Assembly (NCBI RefSeq): GCF_900188145.1
Contig: NZ_FZOJ01000020.1
Location: 21,591 to 85,590, forward strand
Direction: 5' to 3'
Source: Anaerovirgula multivorans
GTDB lineage: Bacteria; Bacillota; Clostridia; Peptostreptococcales; Natronincolaceae
Length of the DNA stretch: 64,000 nt
The position numbers and the translations under genes were made by a program. Below are positions 43,953 through 51,030 of the stretch, one piece after another (position 1 is the stretch's first letter; every line of letters begins with the position of its first letter). The notes below the pieces were generated by a model, which saw only the letters and a program-made list of their open reading frames with translations, ran no database searches and was not told the origin of the DNA.

Positions 43953-45011
43953 ATGAGAAAAAGATTAATAAGCACCCTATTTTTTGTGCAAATCTTATCT
44001 TTATTAATTGTTATGTCAGGCTGCGCACCCGCAGAAACAGGTGATGCTTCATTTGCAGGGAGATATGTTGGTTACTCATGGCGAGGAGAAGCAAACGGTA
44101 CTACCTTCGAAGACACCGATCAGTACATAGAAACCATCTTAGAGCTGGATGAGAATGGGATTATTAAAGATGCAAAAATGCGCTTTTTTGTGAAAAAGGA
44201 CGGGTTCTGGACCACTCGTCAAAGTGGAAATGCGTACGTTGATGTAGATTTTTCAGTAGATCCTACACCAGCAGTACCTGGAGAAGACTATAAAGTGGGA
44301 GACTCCATGTTTACAGTTTACACTGCGGATATGATGTCTTTCTATGCTGTTGTAGTTGATTCTGTAGGAACTACAGCGGTTGCTATAGTAGATCCGATTA
44401 CACGATATCAGTTTGAAATGAAGTTTGCCAAGGACTTCGATTTCGATACACCTGTTGCTGATATGACAATAGGAAATGATATAATTGTTCCGACAATTAG
44501 AACTTCTAGTGGTGGTTTATTAAAGCCATCTGAGTGGGATCCTTTAGATGATAAAACTATTTTTGATATCAGCCCATGGTCTCATGTGGTGAACAGTTTT
44601 GGAACATTGGAAGGAGTCACAAAAGAATCTTCTATACAAACATTTTTAGAAGTACTAGGAGTTGAGTTCGATGGAGGTCAACCTCAACCGATGTCAGTTG
44701 AATATGGGTACTTTGGTTTGGGTGGATGGGAAGGAAATTATCGAGCCATCGAAGCATCACTTAAAGGTCAAGATGCAACGGAAAAGACATCCTTAATTGA
44801 TTGGTCTATTCCTCGTTACGCAGGTGGTATTAACGAGCAAAATCAGTTTGGTATTGATGTTGAATCTGGTGCAACCCGTACAGTACAGGACTCTATTGAT
44901 GGAATTTCGGGTGCAACAGTCCGAATGTCCCGAGAATCTACGTCTTATCAGCGTGCACTGGTGAATGCTGGCATCCTTGATGAATCTGATGTTATCATTG
45001 GTCGATTCTAA
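43953..45011 (+). CDS. Lipoprotein with FMN-binding-like SGAT motif
   Basis: A 352-residue exported lipoprotein with a lipobox ending in MSGC (Cys near residue 24). The C-terminus has DGISGATVRMS, matching the D-x-(I/V)-S-G-A-T pattern at which FMN is covalently attached in RnfG/NqrC-type domains, but I cannot see the rest of that domain clearly. The body holds two similar halves (GRYVGYSWRGEANG... and TIGNDIIVP...). It may be an extracytoplasmic flavin electron carrier, or a relative that has lost flavin. The start follows AGAGAGGAGATATT. No partner gene is adjacent. Confidence 0.7.
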   Translation: MRKRLISTLFFVQILSLLIVMSGCAPAETGDASFAGRYVGYSWRGEANGTTFEDTDQYIETILELDENGIIKDAKMRFFVKKDGFWTTRQSGNAYVDVDFSVDPTPAVPGEDYKVGDSMFTVYTADMMSFYAVVVDSVGTTAVAIVDPITRYQFEMKFAKDFDFDTPVADMTIGNDIIVPTIRTSSGGLLKPSEWDPLDDKTIFDISPWSHVVNSFGTLEGVTKESSIQTFLEVLGVEFDGGQPQPMSVEYGYFGLGGWEGNYRAIEASLKGQDATEKTSLIDWSIPRYAGGINEQNQFGIDVESGATRTVQDSIDGISGATVRMSRESTSYQRALVNAGILDESDVIIGRF

Positions 45012-45104
45012 AAACACCAGTTTTACATGTTTTTAAAATATAAAGCAAGGGAATCGTAATGGTGTTGACATAAGAATTGGAACGAGTTTTTTATACTAAG
45101 AAAG

Positions 45105-45135
45105 TGCTACCAGATATAACATGGTAGCATTTTTC
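45105..45135 (+). terminator. Intrinsic terminator
   Basis: TGCTACCA...TGGTAGCA with TTTTTC after it, about 95 bp after the lipoprotein gene. The rest of the 45012-45170 gap has no gene that I can support. Confidence 0.7.
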
Positions 45136-45170
45136 AATATTATAATAAATCTATAAATGTAGTACCTTAA

Positions 45171-45335
45171 TCCAGAACCCTTGAAAGGGTTAATACAGCT
45201 GACGTAGTAAATGCGATTCCGTCTTTTGACAACTTGGCTGACTATGTTAAAATGAATCATAACAGTTATGTTATTATTGTAAGAAGAGGTCATATCATAT
45301 CTACACATTTGGAGGTGAAAGATAATGAATGCTAG
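45171..45335 (+). pseudogene. Remnant of an XdhC-family gene
   Basis: The frame gives ERVNTADVVNAIPSFDNLADY, then MNHNSYVIIVRRGH, ending at a stop at 45333. This matches the middle of the XdhC Rossmann domain (compare KERFPDAERV...FVVIVTRGH in the intact gene just downstream). Start and glycine-rich loop are lost. The remnant's last bases supply the ribosome site and overlap the start of the intact xdhC gene in another frame. Confidence 0.7.
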
Positions 45336-46413
45336 CATCTATAGAAACTTGATCAATGAATTGGATGCAGGAAAAAAAGCTGTTGTGGTGACAATCATGA
45401 GTGATAAAGACAGTGAAAGTAATTCTTTTCTAGAGAAAACTTTGCTCACGGAGGGGGAGATGGGCCTTCAAAATTGTATACATAATCTGGATGAAGTAAT
45501 TTTCCAAAAGGCTCAGTATGCTTTGGAATCCGGAAACCTTCAGTTTGATAAAGACCCGGGTAAGAAAACATATTTAATTGAGCCTTACTTTCCGGAACCC
45601 CGCCTCATTGTTTTAGGTGGAGGACATATTGCAAAACCTTTAGCTGAATTCGGTGCTAGGTTAGGATTCTTAGTTACTGTTATCGACGATCGCCCTTCAT
45701 TTGCTAACAAGGAAAGATTTCCCGATGCTGAAAGGGTGATTTGTGAGAGCTTCGAAAAGTGCTTTAATCTGTTTCGTATAAATGAGTCAACCTTTGTTGT
45801 CATTGTAACTAGGGGACATCGACACGATATCGATTGTCTTAGACAGGTGTTGAAATATAATGCTGCATATATTGGAATGATTGGTTCCAAACGACGAGTT
45901 AAAAGTGTAAAAGAGCAATTACTCAGTGAAGGGTACTCTCAAGAGATGCTGAACAAGATGAATGCACCTATCGGGTTGGCGATAGGTGCCATTACCCCTG
46001 ATGAGATAGCGATTTCCATTATAGCGCAAGTTATTAGCTATAGAAGGCTTGGCGGCACGATGTCGTTAAGTGCTAAATCTCCAAAAATGAATTGGCCGGA
46101 GCTTGACAGGATAGTATTGGAGGAACTGAGCAAAGGAGAGAATGATCCTAAAGCCGTTGTTACAGTAGTTTCCACAAAAGGTTCGGTTCCGAGAAAAGCA
46201 GGAGCTAAAATGCTTGTGTGGCCGTATGGGAAGACGCTGGGTAGTATTGGTGGTGGGTGTAGCGAAGGAGAGATCATTCATATCGCCCGTGATGTAATTA
46301 GAAACCGGGGATATATGGTTCAGCCCATAGACATGACAGGTCAGATTGTTGAAGATGAGGGCATGGTCTGTGGAGGGATGATGGAGGTAGTTATTGAGTC
46401 TTGTGTCGAATAA
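45325..46413 (+). CDS. XdhC/CoxI family molybdenum-hydroxylase accessory protein
   Basis: A 362-residue protein. The central XdhC C-terminal Rossmann domain has LIVLGGGHIAKPLAEFG, FPDAERVI and VIVTRGHRHDIDCL (about residues 90-255). A CoxI/XdhC N-terminal-type domain with VSTKGSVPRKAGAKMLVWP and GSIGGGCSEGEI, plus a Cys-containing VCGGMMEV end, follows at the C-terminus. XdhC proteins load or sulfurate the molybdenum cofactor of xanthine-dehydrogenase-type enzymes. No molybdoenzyme is present in the window, and the Ni-CODH next to it does not use Mo, so the neighbourhood is probably coincidental. Start behind TTGGAGGTGAAAG. Confidence 0.88.
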   Translation: MNASIYRNLINELDAGKKAVVVTIMSDKDSESNSFLEKTLLTEGEMGLQNCIHNLDEVIFQKAQYALESGNLQFDKDPGKKTYLIEPYFPEPRLIVLGGGHIAKPLAEFGARLGFLVTVIDDRPSFANKERFPDAERVICESFEKCFNLFRINESTFVVIVTRGHRHDIDCLRQVLKYNAAYIGMIGSKRRVKSVKEQLLSEGYSQEMLNKMNAPIGLAIGAITPDEIAISIIAQVISYRRLGGTMSLSAKSPKMNWPELDRIVLEELSKGENDPKAVVTVVSTKGSVPRKAGAKMLVWPYGKTLGSIGGGCSEGEIIHIARDVIRNRGYMVQPIDMTGQIVEDEGMVCGGMMEVVIESCVE

Positions 46414-46524
46414 ATAAGTCAAAACAAAGTATTTCGGGCTAATATAAAATTAGTTCAAAGGCGAATAAAGTACCTAGCACTTTTGTGGTGCATCATTTTT
46501 TATCAAATTTAATTTATGAAAATA

Positions 46525-46580
46525 TTGACAATTCAAAGTTAAAATAATATTATATAAAGTATACTAAAAGAGTATACTTT
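46525..46580 (+). promoter_or_regulatory. Promoter and palindromic operator of the Rrf2 gene
   Basis: TTGACA (46525-46530), 17 bp and TATTAT (46548-46553) are followed immediately by AAAGTATACT-aaaag-AGTATACTTT (46556-46580). The same palindrome recurs before cooS. It is the likely autoregulatory site. Confidence 0.8.
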
Positions 46581-46607
46581 ATATATAAAACTTACTGGAG
46601 TGACTTT

Positions 46608-47018
46608 ATGAAAATAACTCAAGAGACAGATTATGCTTTAAGAATTGTTTTGTTTTTATCAAAGGCTGGAATAGACAATTGTATAGAGGCTAAAACCATT
46701 TCCGAAAGTGAAAGAATTCCCTTCAGGTTTGCACTGAAGATATTAAGAAAGCTGACGAAAGCAGGTGTCATAAAGGCCTATAGAGGGATTAACGGTGGAT
46801 ATGCATTAAACAAGACACCGGAAAACATAACACTAAAGGATGTGGTGGAAGCGATTGATGGTCCTATCTGTGTTAATAGGTGCCTTTATGATGCAGCCTA
46901 CTGCAATTTGAATAGGACAAATACATGTACTGTTCATAAGGCGTTAGACAATGTGCGAGAGACATTGCTTAGAGAATTAGAAAGCGTCAACTTCAAAAAC
47001 CTTATGGAAAAGGAATAA
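46608..47018 (+). CDS. Rrf2-family transcriptional regulator
   Basis: A 136-residue winged-helix regulator: ETDYALRIVLFLSK, then RIPFRFALKILRKLTKAGVIKAY (in parts) and the GGYALNK wing. Cysteines in ICVNRCLYDAAYCNLN and NTCTVH (about residues 91-108) form the loop where IscR- and NsrR-type members hold a 2Fe-2S or 4Fe-4S cluster. The signal could therefore be redox state, NO, O2 or cluster supply. The identical palindromes at its own promoter and at the cooS promoter make it the probable regulator of the CODH operon. Confidence 0.9.
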   Translation: MKITQETDYALRIVLFLSKAGIDNCIEAKTISESERIPFRFALKILRKLTKAGVIKAYRGINGGYALNKTPENITLKDVVEAIDGPICVNRCLYDAAYCNLNRTNTCTVHKALDNVRETLLRELESVNFKNLMEKE

Positions 47019-47055
47019 TTGGTTCACTTTGCAACGTAAGCGTAAAAGTTAATAT

Positions 47056-47088
47056 TTGTTCAAAAGTATACAAAAACAGTATACTTTT
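47056..47088 (+). promoter_or_regulatory. Operator overlapping the cooS promoter
   Basis: AAAAGTATAC-aaaaaca-GTATACTTTT (47062-47088) shares AAAGTATAC-N7-GTATACTTT with the Rrf2 promoter. It spans the spacer and -10 of a TTGTTC (47056-47061)/TATACT (47080-47085) promoter, so binding should repress cooS. Confidence 0.8.
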
Positions 47089-47139
47089 ATAAAAAAACAA
47101 AACTACACTAAAATAGTAGAGTAAAGGAGGAGTTTTTTT

Positions 47140-49008
47140 ATGTATGTTTGTAAATCAGCTGACAAGAGATTGGAAAGCTACATAGCGGGAAAGGAGGTTG
47201 AAACATCCTTTAACAGAGTGGATCATCAAAAGATAAAATGCGGTTTTGGGCAGCAAGGGGTGTGCTGCAGACTTTGTGCCAACGGTCCCTGTAGAATTAC
47301 ACCCAAGTCACCAAAGGGAGTGTGTGGTGCTACGGCAGACACGATTGTAGCTAGAAACTTTTTAAGGGCAGTTGCAAGTGGTGCTGCCTGTTATCTTCAT
47401 GTTGTGGAAAATACAGCCAGGAACTTAAAAGCAGTAGGAGAACGCAAAGGAAAAATCAAAGGAGAAAAGGTTCTTCATGATTTGGCGTTGCTATTTGGAA
47501 TTGACTCTGAGGATGTATATGAAAAGGCCATAAAAGTTGCAGAAAAGGTGCTGCAGGATCTATACAAGGCCAGAAGTGAAAAGATGGAATTGGTTGAAAA
47601 GATGGCCTATAAGCCAAGGCTTGAAAAGTGGAAGGCCTTGAACATACTTCCCGGCGGTGCAAAATCTGAAGTGTTTGATGCCATTGTAAAAACATCCACC
47701 AATTTAAGCAGCGATCCGGTAGATATGCTGCTGCACAGTCTCAATTTAGGAATCTCCACGGGACTTTACGGACTTACCCTGACCAATCTATTGAATGACG
47801 TCATGTTAGGGGAGCCTGTTATCCGAAAGGCATCAGTAGGTTTAAAGGTTATTGATGAGAATTACATCAATATTATGATTACCGGGCATCAGCATTCGGT
47901 TATCGCTCATCTTCAAGACCGTTTAACTGATGAAGATATGAAAAAGACGGCAGAGGAGGCAGGGGGAAAGGGCTTCAGACTGGTAGGTTGTACCTGTGTA
48001 GGGCAAGACCTTCAGCTGAGGGGTGAGCATTACCAAGAAGTATTTTCAGGTCATGCAGGTAATAACTTTACCAGTGAAACCGTGATTTCTACTGGCGCCA
48101 TTGATTTAATTGTCTCTGAGTTTAACTGCACTTTACCCGGAATAGAACCCATAGCCAACGAGTTTATGGTGGATATGATCTGTTTAGACGATGTAGCGAA
48201 AAAATCCAATGCAGAGCATATTCCCTTTACGATGGATAGAGATGAAGAAATATCCGAGTATATCATCGAAAAAGCATTAAACAGCTATAAAAACAGAAGA
48301 AGCAAAGTAGTACTAGACATTCCAAAAGACCACGGCCATGATGATGTGATTACTGGTGTGAGTGAAAAATCATTAAAGGAATTCTTGGGGAATACGTGGA
48401 AGCCGCTTCTGGATTTGATTGCTGAAGGAAAAATTAAGGGTGTGGCTGCAGTAGTGGGATGTTCCAATCTGACAGCATTAGGGCATGACGTATTTACTGT
48501 GGAGCTGACAAAGGAGCTGATTAAACGGGATATTATTGTACTATCTGCAGGTTGCTCCAGTGGAGGACTTGAAAATGTAGGATTGATGTCACCGAAGGCA
48601 GCTGCTTTTGCAGGGGATAATTTAAGAGTCGTATGTGAAGCTTTAGGGATTCCACCGGTATTGAATTTTGGACCATGTCTTGCCATTGGAAGACTTGAAA
48701 TTGTTGCCACAGAGCTTGCAGAAGCACTGAATATTGATATTCCCCAACTGCCGCTGGTTTTATCGGCTCCTCAATGGTTGGAGGAACAGGCTTTAGCAGA
48801 TGGAGCTTTTGGCTTGGCTCTAGGTTTACCGCTGCATTTAGCGATTCCACCATTCATTACAGGAAGCAAACTGGTGACAGAAGTGTTAACCGAGAAACTG
48901 CCGGAGTTAACGGGAGGCAGATTGATTCTGGAAGATGAACCAGCAAAGGCGGCAGAGGTCTTAGAAGAAATTATTTTGGACAGAAGAAAAGGTCTTGGCT
49001 TGATATAA
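47140..49008 (+). CDS. cooS: Ni-Fe carbon monoxide dehydrogenase catalytic subunit, divergent
   Basis: A 622-residue CooS-family protein. The D- and B-cluster Cys pattern is intact near residues 28-70 (CGFGQQGVCCRLCANGPC, then GVCGA). C-cluster ligand candidates are His in GHQH, Cys in GCTCVGQ, NCTLPG, VVGCSN, SAGCSSGG and FGPCLA. Compared with canonical CODH as I recall it, the acid-base Lys in the SAPEW-x-x-EKA segment is Gln here (SAPQWLEEQA), and the AHSDHGRH histidine cluster reads ACYLHVVE. It may therefore have low or altered CO chemistry. It heads a three-gene operon with CooF-like and FAD proteins under an Rrf2 operator; there is no cooC and no acetyl-CoA synthase. Start behind AAAGGAGGAG. 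Confidence 0.93.
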   Translation: MYVCKSADKRLESYIAGKEVETSFNRVDHQKIKCGFGQQGVCCRLCANGPCRITPKSPKGVCGATADTIVARNFLRAVASGAACYLHVVENTARNLKAVGERKGKIKGEKVLHDLALLFGIDSEDVYEKAIKVAEKVLQDLYKARSEKMELVEKMAYKPRLEKWKALNILPGGAKSEVFDAIVKTSTNLSSDPVDMLLHSLNLGISTGLYGLTLTNLLNDVMLGEPVIRKASVGLKVIDENYINIMITGHQHSVIAHLQDRLTDEDMKKTAEEAGGKGFRLVGCTCVGQDLQLRGEHYQEVFSGHAGNNFTSETVISTGAIDLIVSEFNCTLPGIEPIANEFMVDMICLDDVAKKSNAEHIPFTMDRDEEISEYIIEKALNSYKNRRSKVVLDIPKDHGHDDVITGVSEKSLKEFLGNTWKPLLDLIAEGKIKGVAAVVGCSNLTALGHDVFTVELTKELIKRDIIVLSAGCSSGGLENVGLMSPKAAAFAGDNLRVVCEALGIPPVLNFGPCLAIGRLEIVATELAEALNIDIPQLPLVLSAPQWLEEQALADGAFGLALGLPLHLAIPPFITGSKLVTEVLTEKLPELTGGRLILEDEPAKAAEVLEEIILDRRKGLGLI

Positions 49009-49057
49009 ATGGACTGTAATGATGGGTAAGGAAAAGGCAGATAAAGGGGATGATATT

Positions 49058-49510
49058 ATGAGAAGAATTATGATTCAAAGAGATCTGTGTATGGGCTGCC
49101 TAAATTGTGGGCTTGCCTGTATGGCAGAACACAATGAGAAGGGCAAGAGTATATATGATTTGGATCTTGAAGATTTAAAGAATGAAAGCAGAAACCATAT
49201 AGGGCTGGATAAAGAGAGACGTCCCGTACCTATATTTTGTAGACATTGTGATGAACCTGAGTGTGTATATACCTGTATGAGTGGGGCTATGACGAAAGAC
49301 AATGAGACAGGAAAAGTGGCCTATGATGAAAATAAATGTGCCTCCTGCTTCATGTGTGTTATGGCATGTTCCTATGGGGTGTTGAAGCCAGATGATGTGG
49401 GAAAGAAGGTGGTTGTAAAATGTGACATGTGCATGGATCGGGAAATGCCTAGGTGTGTTGAGAACTGTCCTACCGGCTGTTTGTATATAGAAGGGGGGAA
49501 CCAAGCATGA
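49058..49510 (+). CDS. cooF: CooF-like 4Fe-4S electron-transfer protein
   Basis: A 150-residue ferredoxin-like protein with four Cys clusters in order: CMGCLNCGLAC, CRHCDEPECVYTC, CASCFMCVMAC and CDMCMDREMPRCVENC. This is the pattern of CooF/HycB-type subunits. It should carry electrons from CooS to the FAD oxidoreductase encoded next. I prefer the ATG at 49058, behind AAAGGGGATGATATT, to 49019, which has no ribosome site. It overlaps the next gene by 4 bp (ATGA). Confidence 0.93.
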   Translation: MRRIMIQRDLCMGCLNCGLACMAEHNEKGKSIYDLDLEDLKNESRNHIGLDKERRPVPIFCRHCDEPECVYTCMSGAMTKDNETGKVAYDENKCASCFMCVMACSYGVLKPDDVGKKVVVKCDMCMDREMPRCVENCPTGCLYIEGGNQA

Positions 49511-50733
49511 AGTATTTGATTTTGGGCGCCAGTGCAGCAGGAATCAGCTGTGGCAAAACTTTACGAGAGCTGGATCCAAACGGAGAGATTACGGTTGTAT
49601 CTGCGGATAACAGGATTTATTCAAGATGCATGCTGCATCATATGATGGGAGGAGAGAAGAGTGTAGAGGAATTGAACTTTGCGGGAGATGATTTTTTCTC
49701 CAGATACAACATATCGTGGATAAAGGAAACCCGGGTACAAAAGCTGAAGGTAGGGGAAAAAACAGTACAACTGGAAAATGGAAATATATTATCCTATGAT
49801 AAATTACTGATCGCTACAGGGGCCCATGCTTTTATTCCTCCAATCAGTAATTTGCGGGAAGGAAAAGGGGTATATCCTTTAAGAAATTTGGAGGATGCCC
49901 TTGCTATTACTGAAAGAGTCAAAAAGGTAAAGGATGTACTGGTACTGGGTGCAGGTCTTGTAGGAATCGATGCAGTCATGGGGCTGATCAAGCACGGTCT
50001 TCATGTTACTGTAGTAGAGGTAGGGGATCGAATACTGCCCATGCAGCTTGATAAGCTTGCAGCCTCCAACTACGAGAAACTGTTGAAGATGAAGGGTGTG
50101 ACCTTCTATACGGGGATAGGCCTACAGGAGGTGGAGCTGGATGAAGAGAATTGGGTTAAGGCAGTAAAGCTGCAGGAGGGTAGACGTATCAACTGTGAAA
50201 TGATTATTGCTGCAACTGGTATTCGACCTAACATCGACTTTATAGAAAAAGACACCATCAAGATGGACAGAGGGATCCTTATCAATGACAGGTGTATGAC
50301 TAATGTAAAAGATGTCTATGGGGCAGGGGATGTGTGTAGCACCAGCCCCATATGGCCAATAGCAGTCAAACAGGGAACCGTGGCAGCCTATAATATGACG
50401 GGGACCGAAAAGCGATTGGAGGATTCTTTTGGGTTGAAAAACTCCCTTAATTTCCTAGAATTGCAGACGGTTTCCCTTGGACTAACAGAGGCTCCTGATG
50501 ACAGTTTTACGGTGATGCTTCAACATTATAAGAATAATTATAAAAAAGTGATTTGTAAAGACGGCGTCATATATGGTGCCATCCTTCAAGGAGATATCTC
50601 CTACTGCGGGGTCTTGACCTATTTGATCAAAAATAAAATCAATATTTCTCATATAGATAAAGATATCTTTGACATCGAATATTCTGATTTTTTCAAGATG
50701 AAGGAAAACGGAGAATATGAATATACTGTATAA
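49507..50733 (+). CDS. FAD/NAD(P)-dependent oxidoreductase of the CODH operon
   Basis: A 408-residue pyridine-nucleotide-disulfide-type flavoprotein: the N-terminal FAD loop ILGASAAGISCGK, the NAD(P) loop VLGAGLVGIDAV near residue 150, and VYGAGDVC near residue 275. The C-terminal ~90 residues form a family-specific domain. The trio cooS-cooF-oxidoreductase is known from several anaerobes and is thought to couple CO oxidation to NAD(P) reduction. Here the same gene order is kept although CooS is divergent. The TAA stop is the first base of a palindromic repeat. Confidence 0.92.
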   Translation: MKYLILGASAAGISCGKTLRELDPNGEITVVSADNRIYSRCMLHHMMGGEKSVEELNFAGDDFFSRYNISWIKETRVQKLKVGEKTVQLENGNILSYDKLLIATGAHAFIPPISNLREGKGVYPLRNLEDALAITERVKKVKDVLVLGAGLVGIDAVMGLIKHGLHVTVVEVGDRILPMQLDKLAASNYEKLLKMKGVTFYTGIGLQEVELDEENWVKAVKLQEGRRINCEMIIAATGIRPNIDFIEKDTIKMDRGILINDRCMTNVKDVYGAGDVCSTSPIWPIAVKQGTVAAYNMTGTEKRLEDSFGLKNSLNFLELQTVSLGLTEAPDDSFTVMLQHYKNNYKKVICKDGVIYGAILQGDISYCGVLTYLIKNKINISHIDKDIFDIEYSDFFKMKENGEYEYTV

Positions 50734-50785
50734 GCAGATGACCGAAATCTACGATTTCGTATTAGTCGCTTATACAGGGTGAAAC
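50731..50785 (+). repeat. Copy of the dispersed palindromic repeat at the operon end
   Basis: TAAGCAGATGACCG, AAATCTACGATTTC, GTATTAGTCGCTTA, TACAGGGTGAAA matches the copy at 27955 apart from a few substitutions, several of which lie in the arms. It begins on the stop codon of the oxidoreductase gene, as the 18154 cluster does for cobD. Confidence 0.8.
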
Positions 50786-50818
50786 AAAGAGCTGCTGAAT
50801 TTATATCAGCGGCTCTTT
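50786..50818 (+). terminator. Terminator of the coo operon
   Basis: AAAGAGCTGCTGA (50786-50798) pairs with TCAGCGGCTCTTT (50806-50818), one G-U pair; only a weak T-rich tail follows. Confidence 0.75.
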
Positions 50819-50850
50819 CGATTAATAGATGCCTATTAAATTCAATATTG

Positions 50851-50970
50851 GTAATCCTGATCACAGGAACAAAAGATGACATGCAAAAAGCTACCGACAT
50901 GATCCTTGGGATGATTTGTGAGTATGGTATGAGTGATTTAGGACACAGAACCTTTTTAAGTAGAGCGATA
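50851..50970 (+). pseudogene. Remnant of an FtsH-type (M41) peptidase domain
   Basis: One frame reads DDMQKATDMILGMICEYGMSDLG, which resembles the ATDIAR-M-V-T-E-(W/Y)-G-M-S segment of the FtsH peptidase domain. Nothing upstream or downstream in frame belongs to FtsH, and the frame begins inside the coo terminator. It is best read as a decayed fragment. Confidence 0.5.
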
Positions 50971-50976
50971 AAAAGT

Positions 50977-51019
50977 TTACAACCCTATTTCCACAGTATT
51001 GGTTGAAGTAGGGTTGTAA
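50977..51019. terminator. Long hairpin between convergent transcripts
   Basis: TTACAACCCTATTTC (50977-50991) pairs with GAAGTAGGGTTGTAA (51005-51019), 15 bp with one G-U. It sits just after the stop-proximal side of the leftward ClC gene and may terminate both directions; T runs are weak. Confidence 0.6.
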
Positions 51020-51030
51020 CTTATACTTAA

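Noticed and set aside
45325..49008. XdhC/CoxI plus CODH read as an aerobic Mo-Cu CO dehydrogenase system
   Set aside because: The CODH is the anaerobic Ni-Fe CooS type and no coxL/M/S genes are present; XdhC probably serves another enzyme.
50779..51006. A 75-residue gene starting at 50779
   Set aside because: The start lies in the junction of a palindromic repeat and the coo terminator, with no ribosome site; only the internal M41-like segment has meaning.
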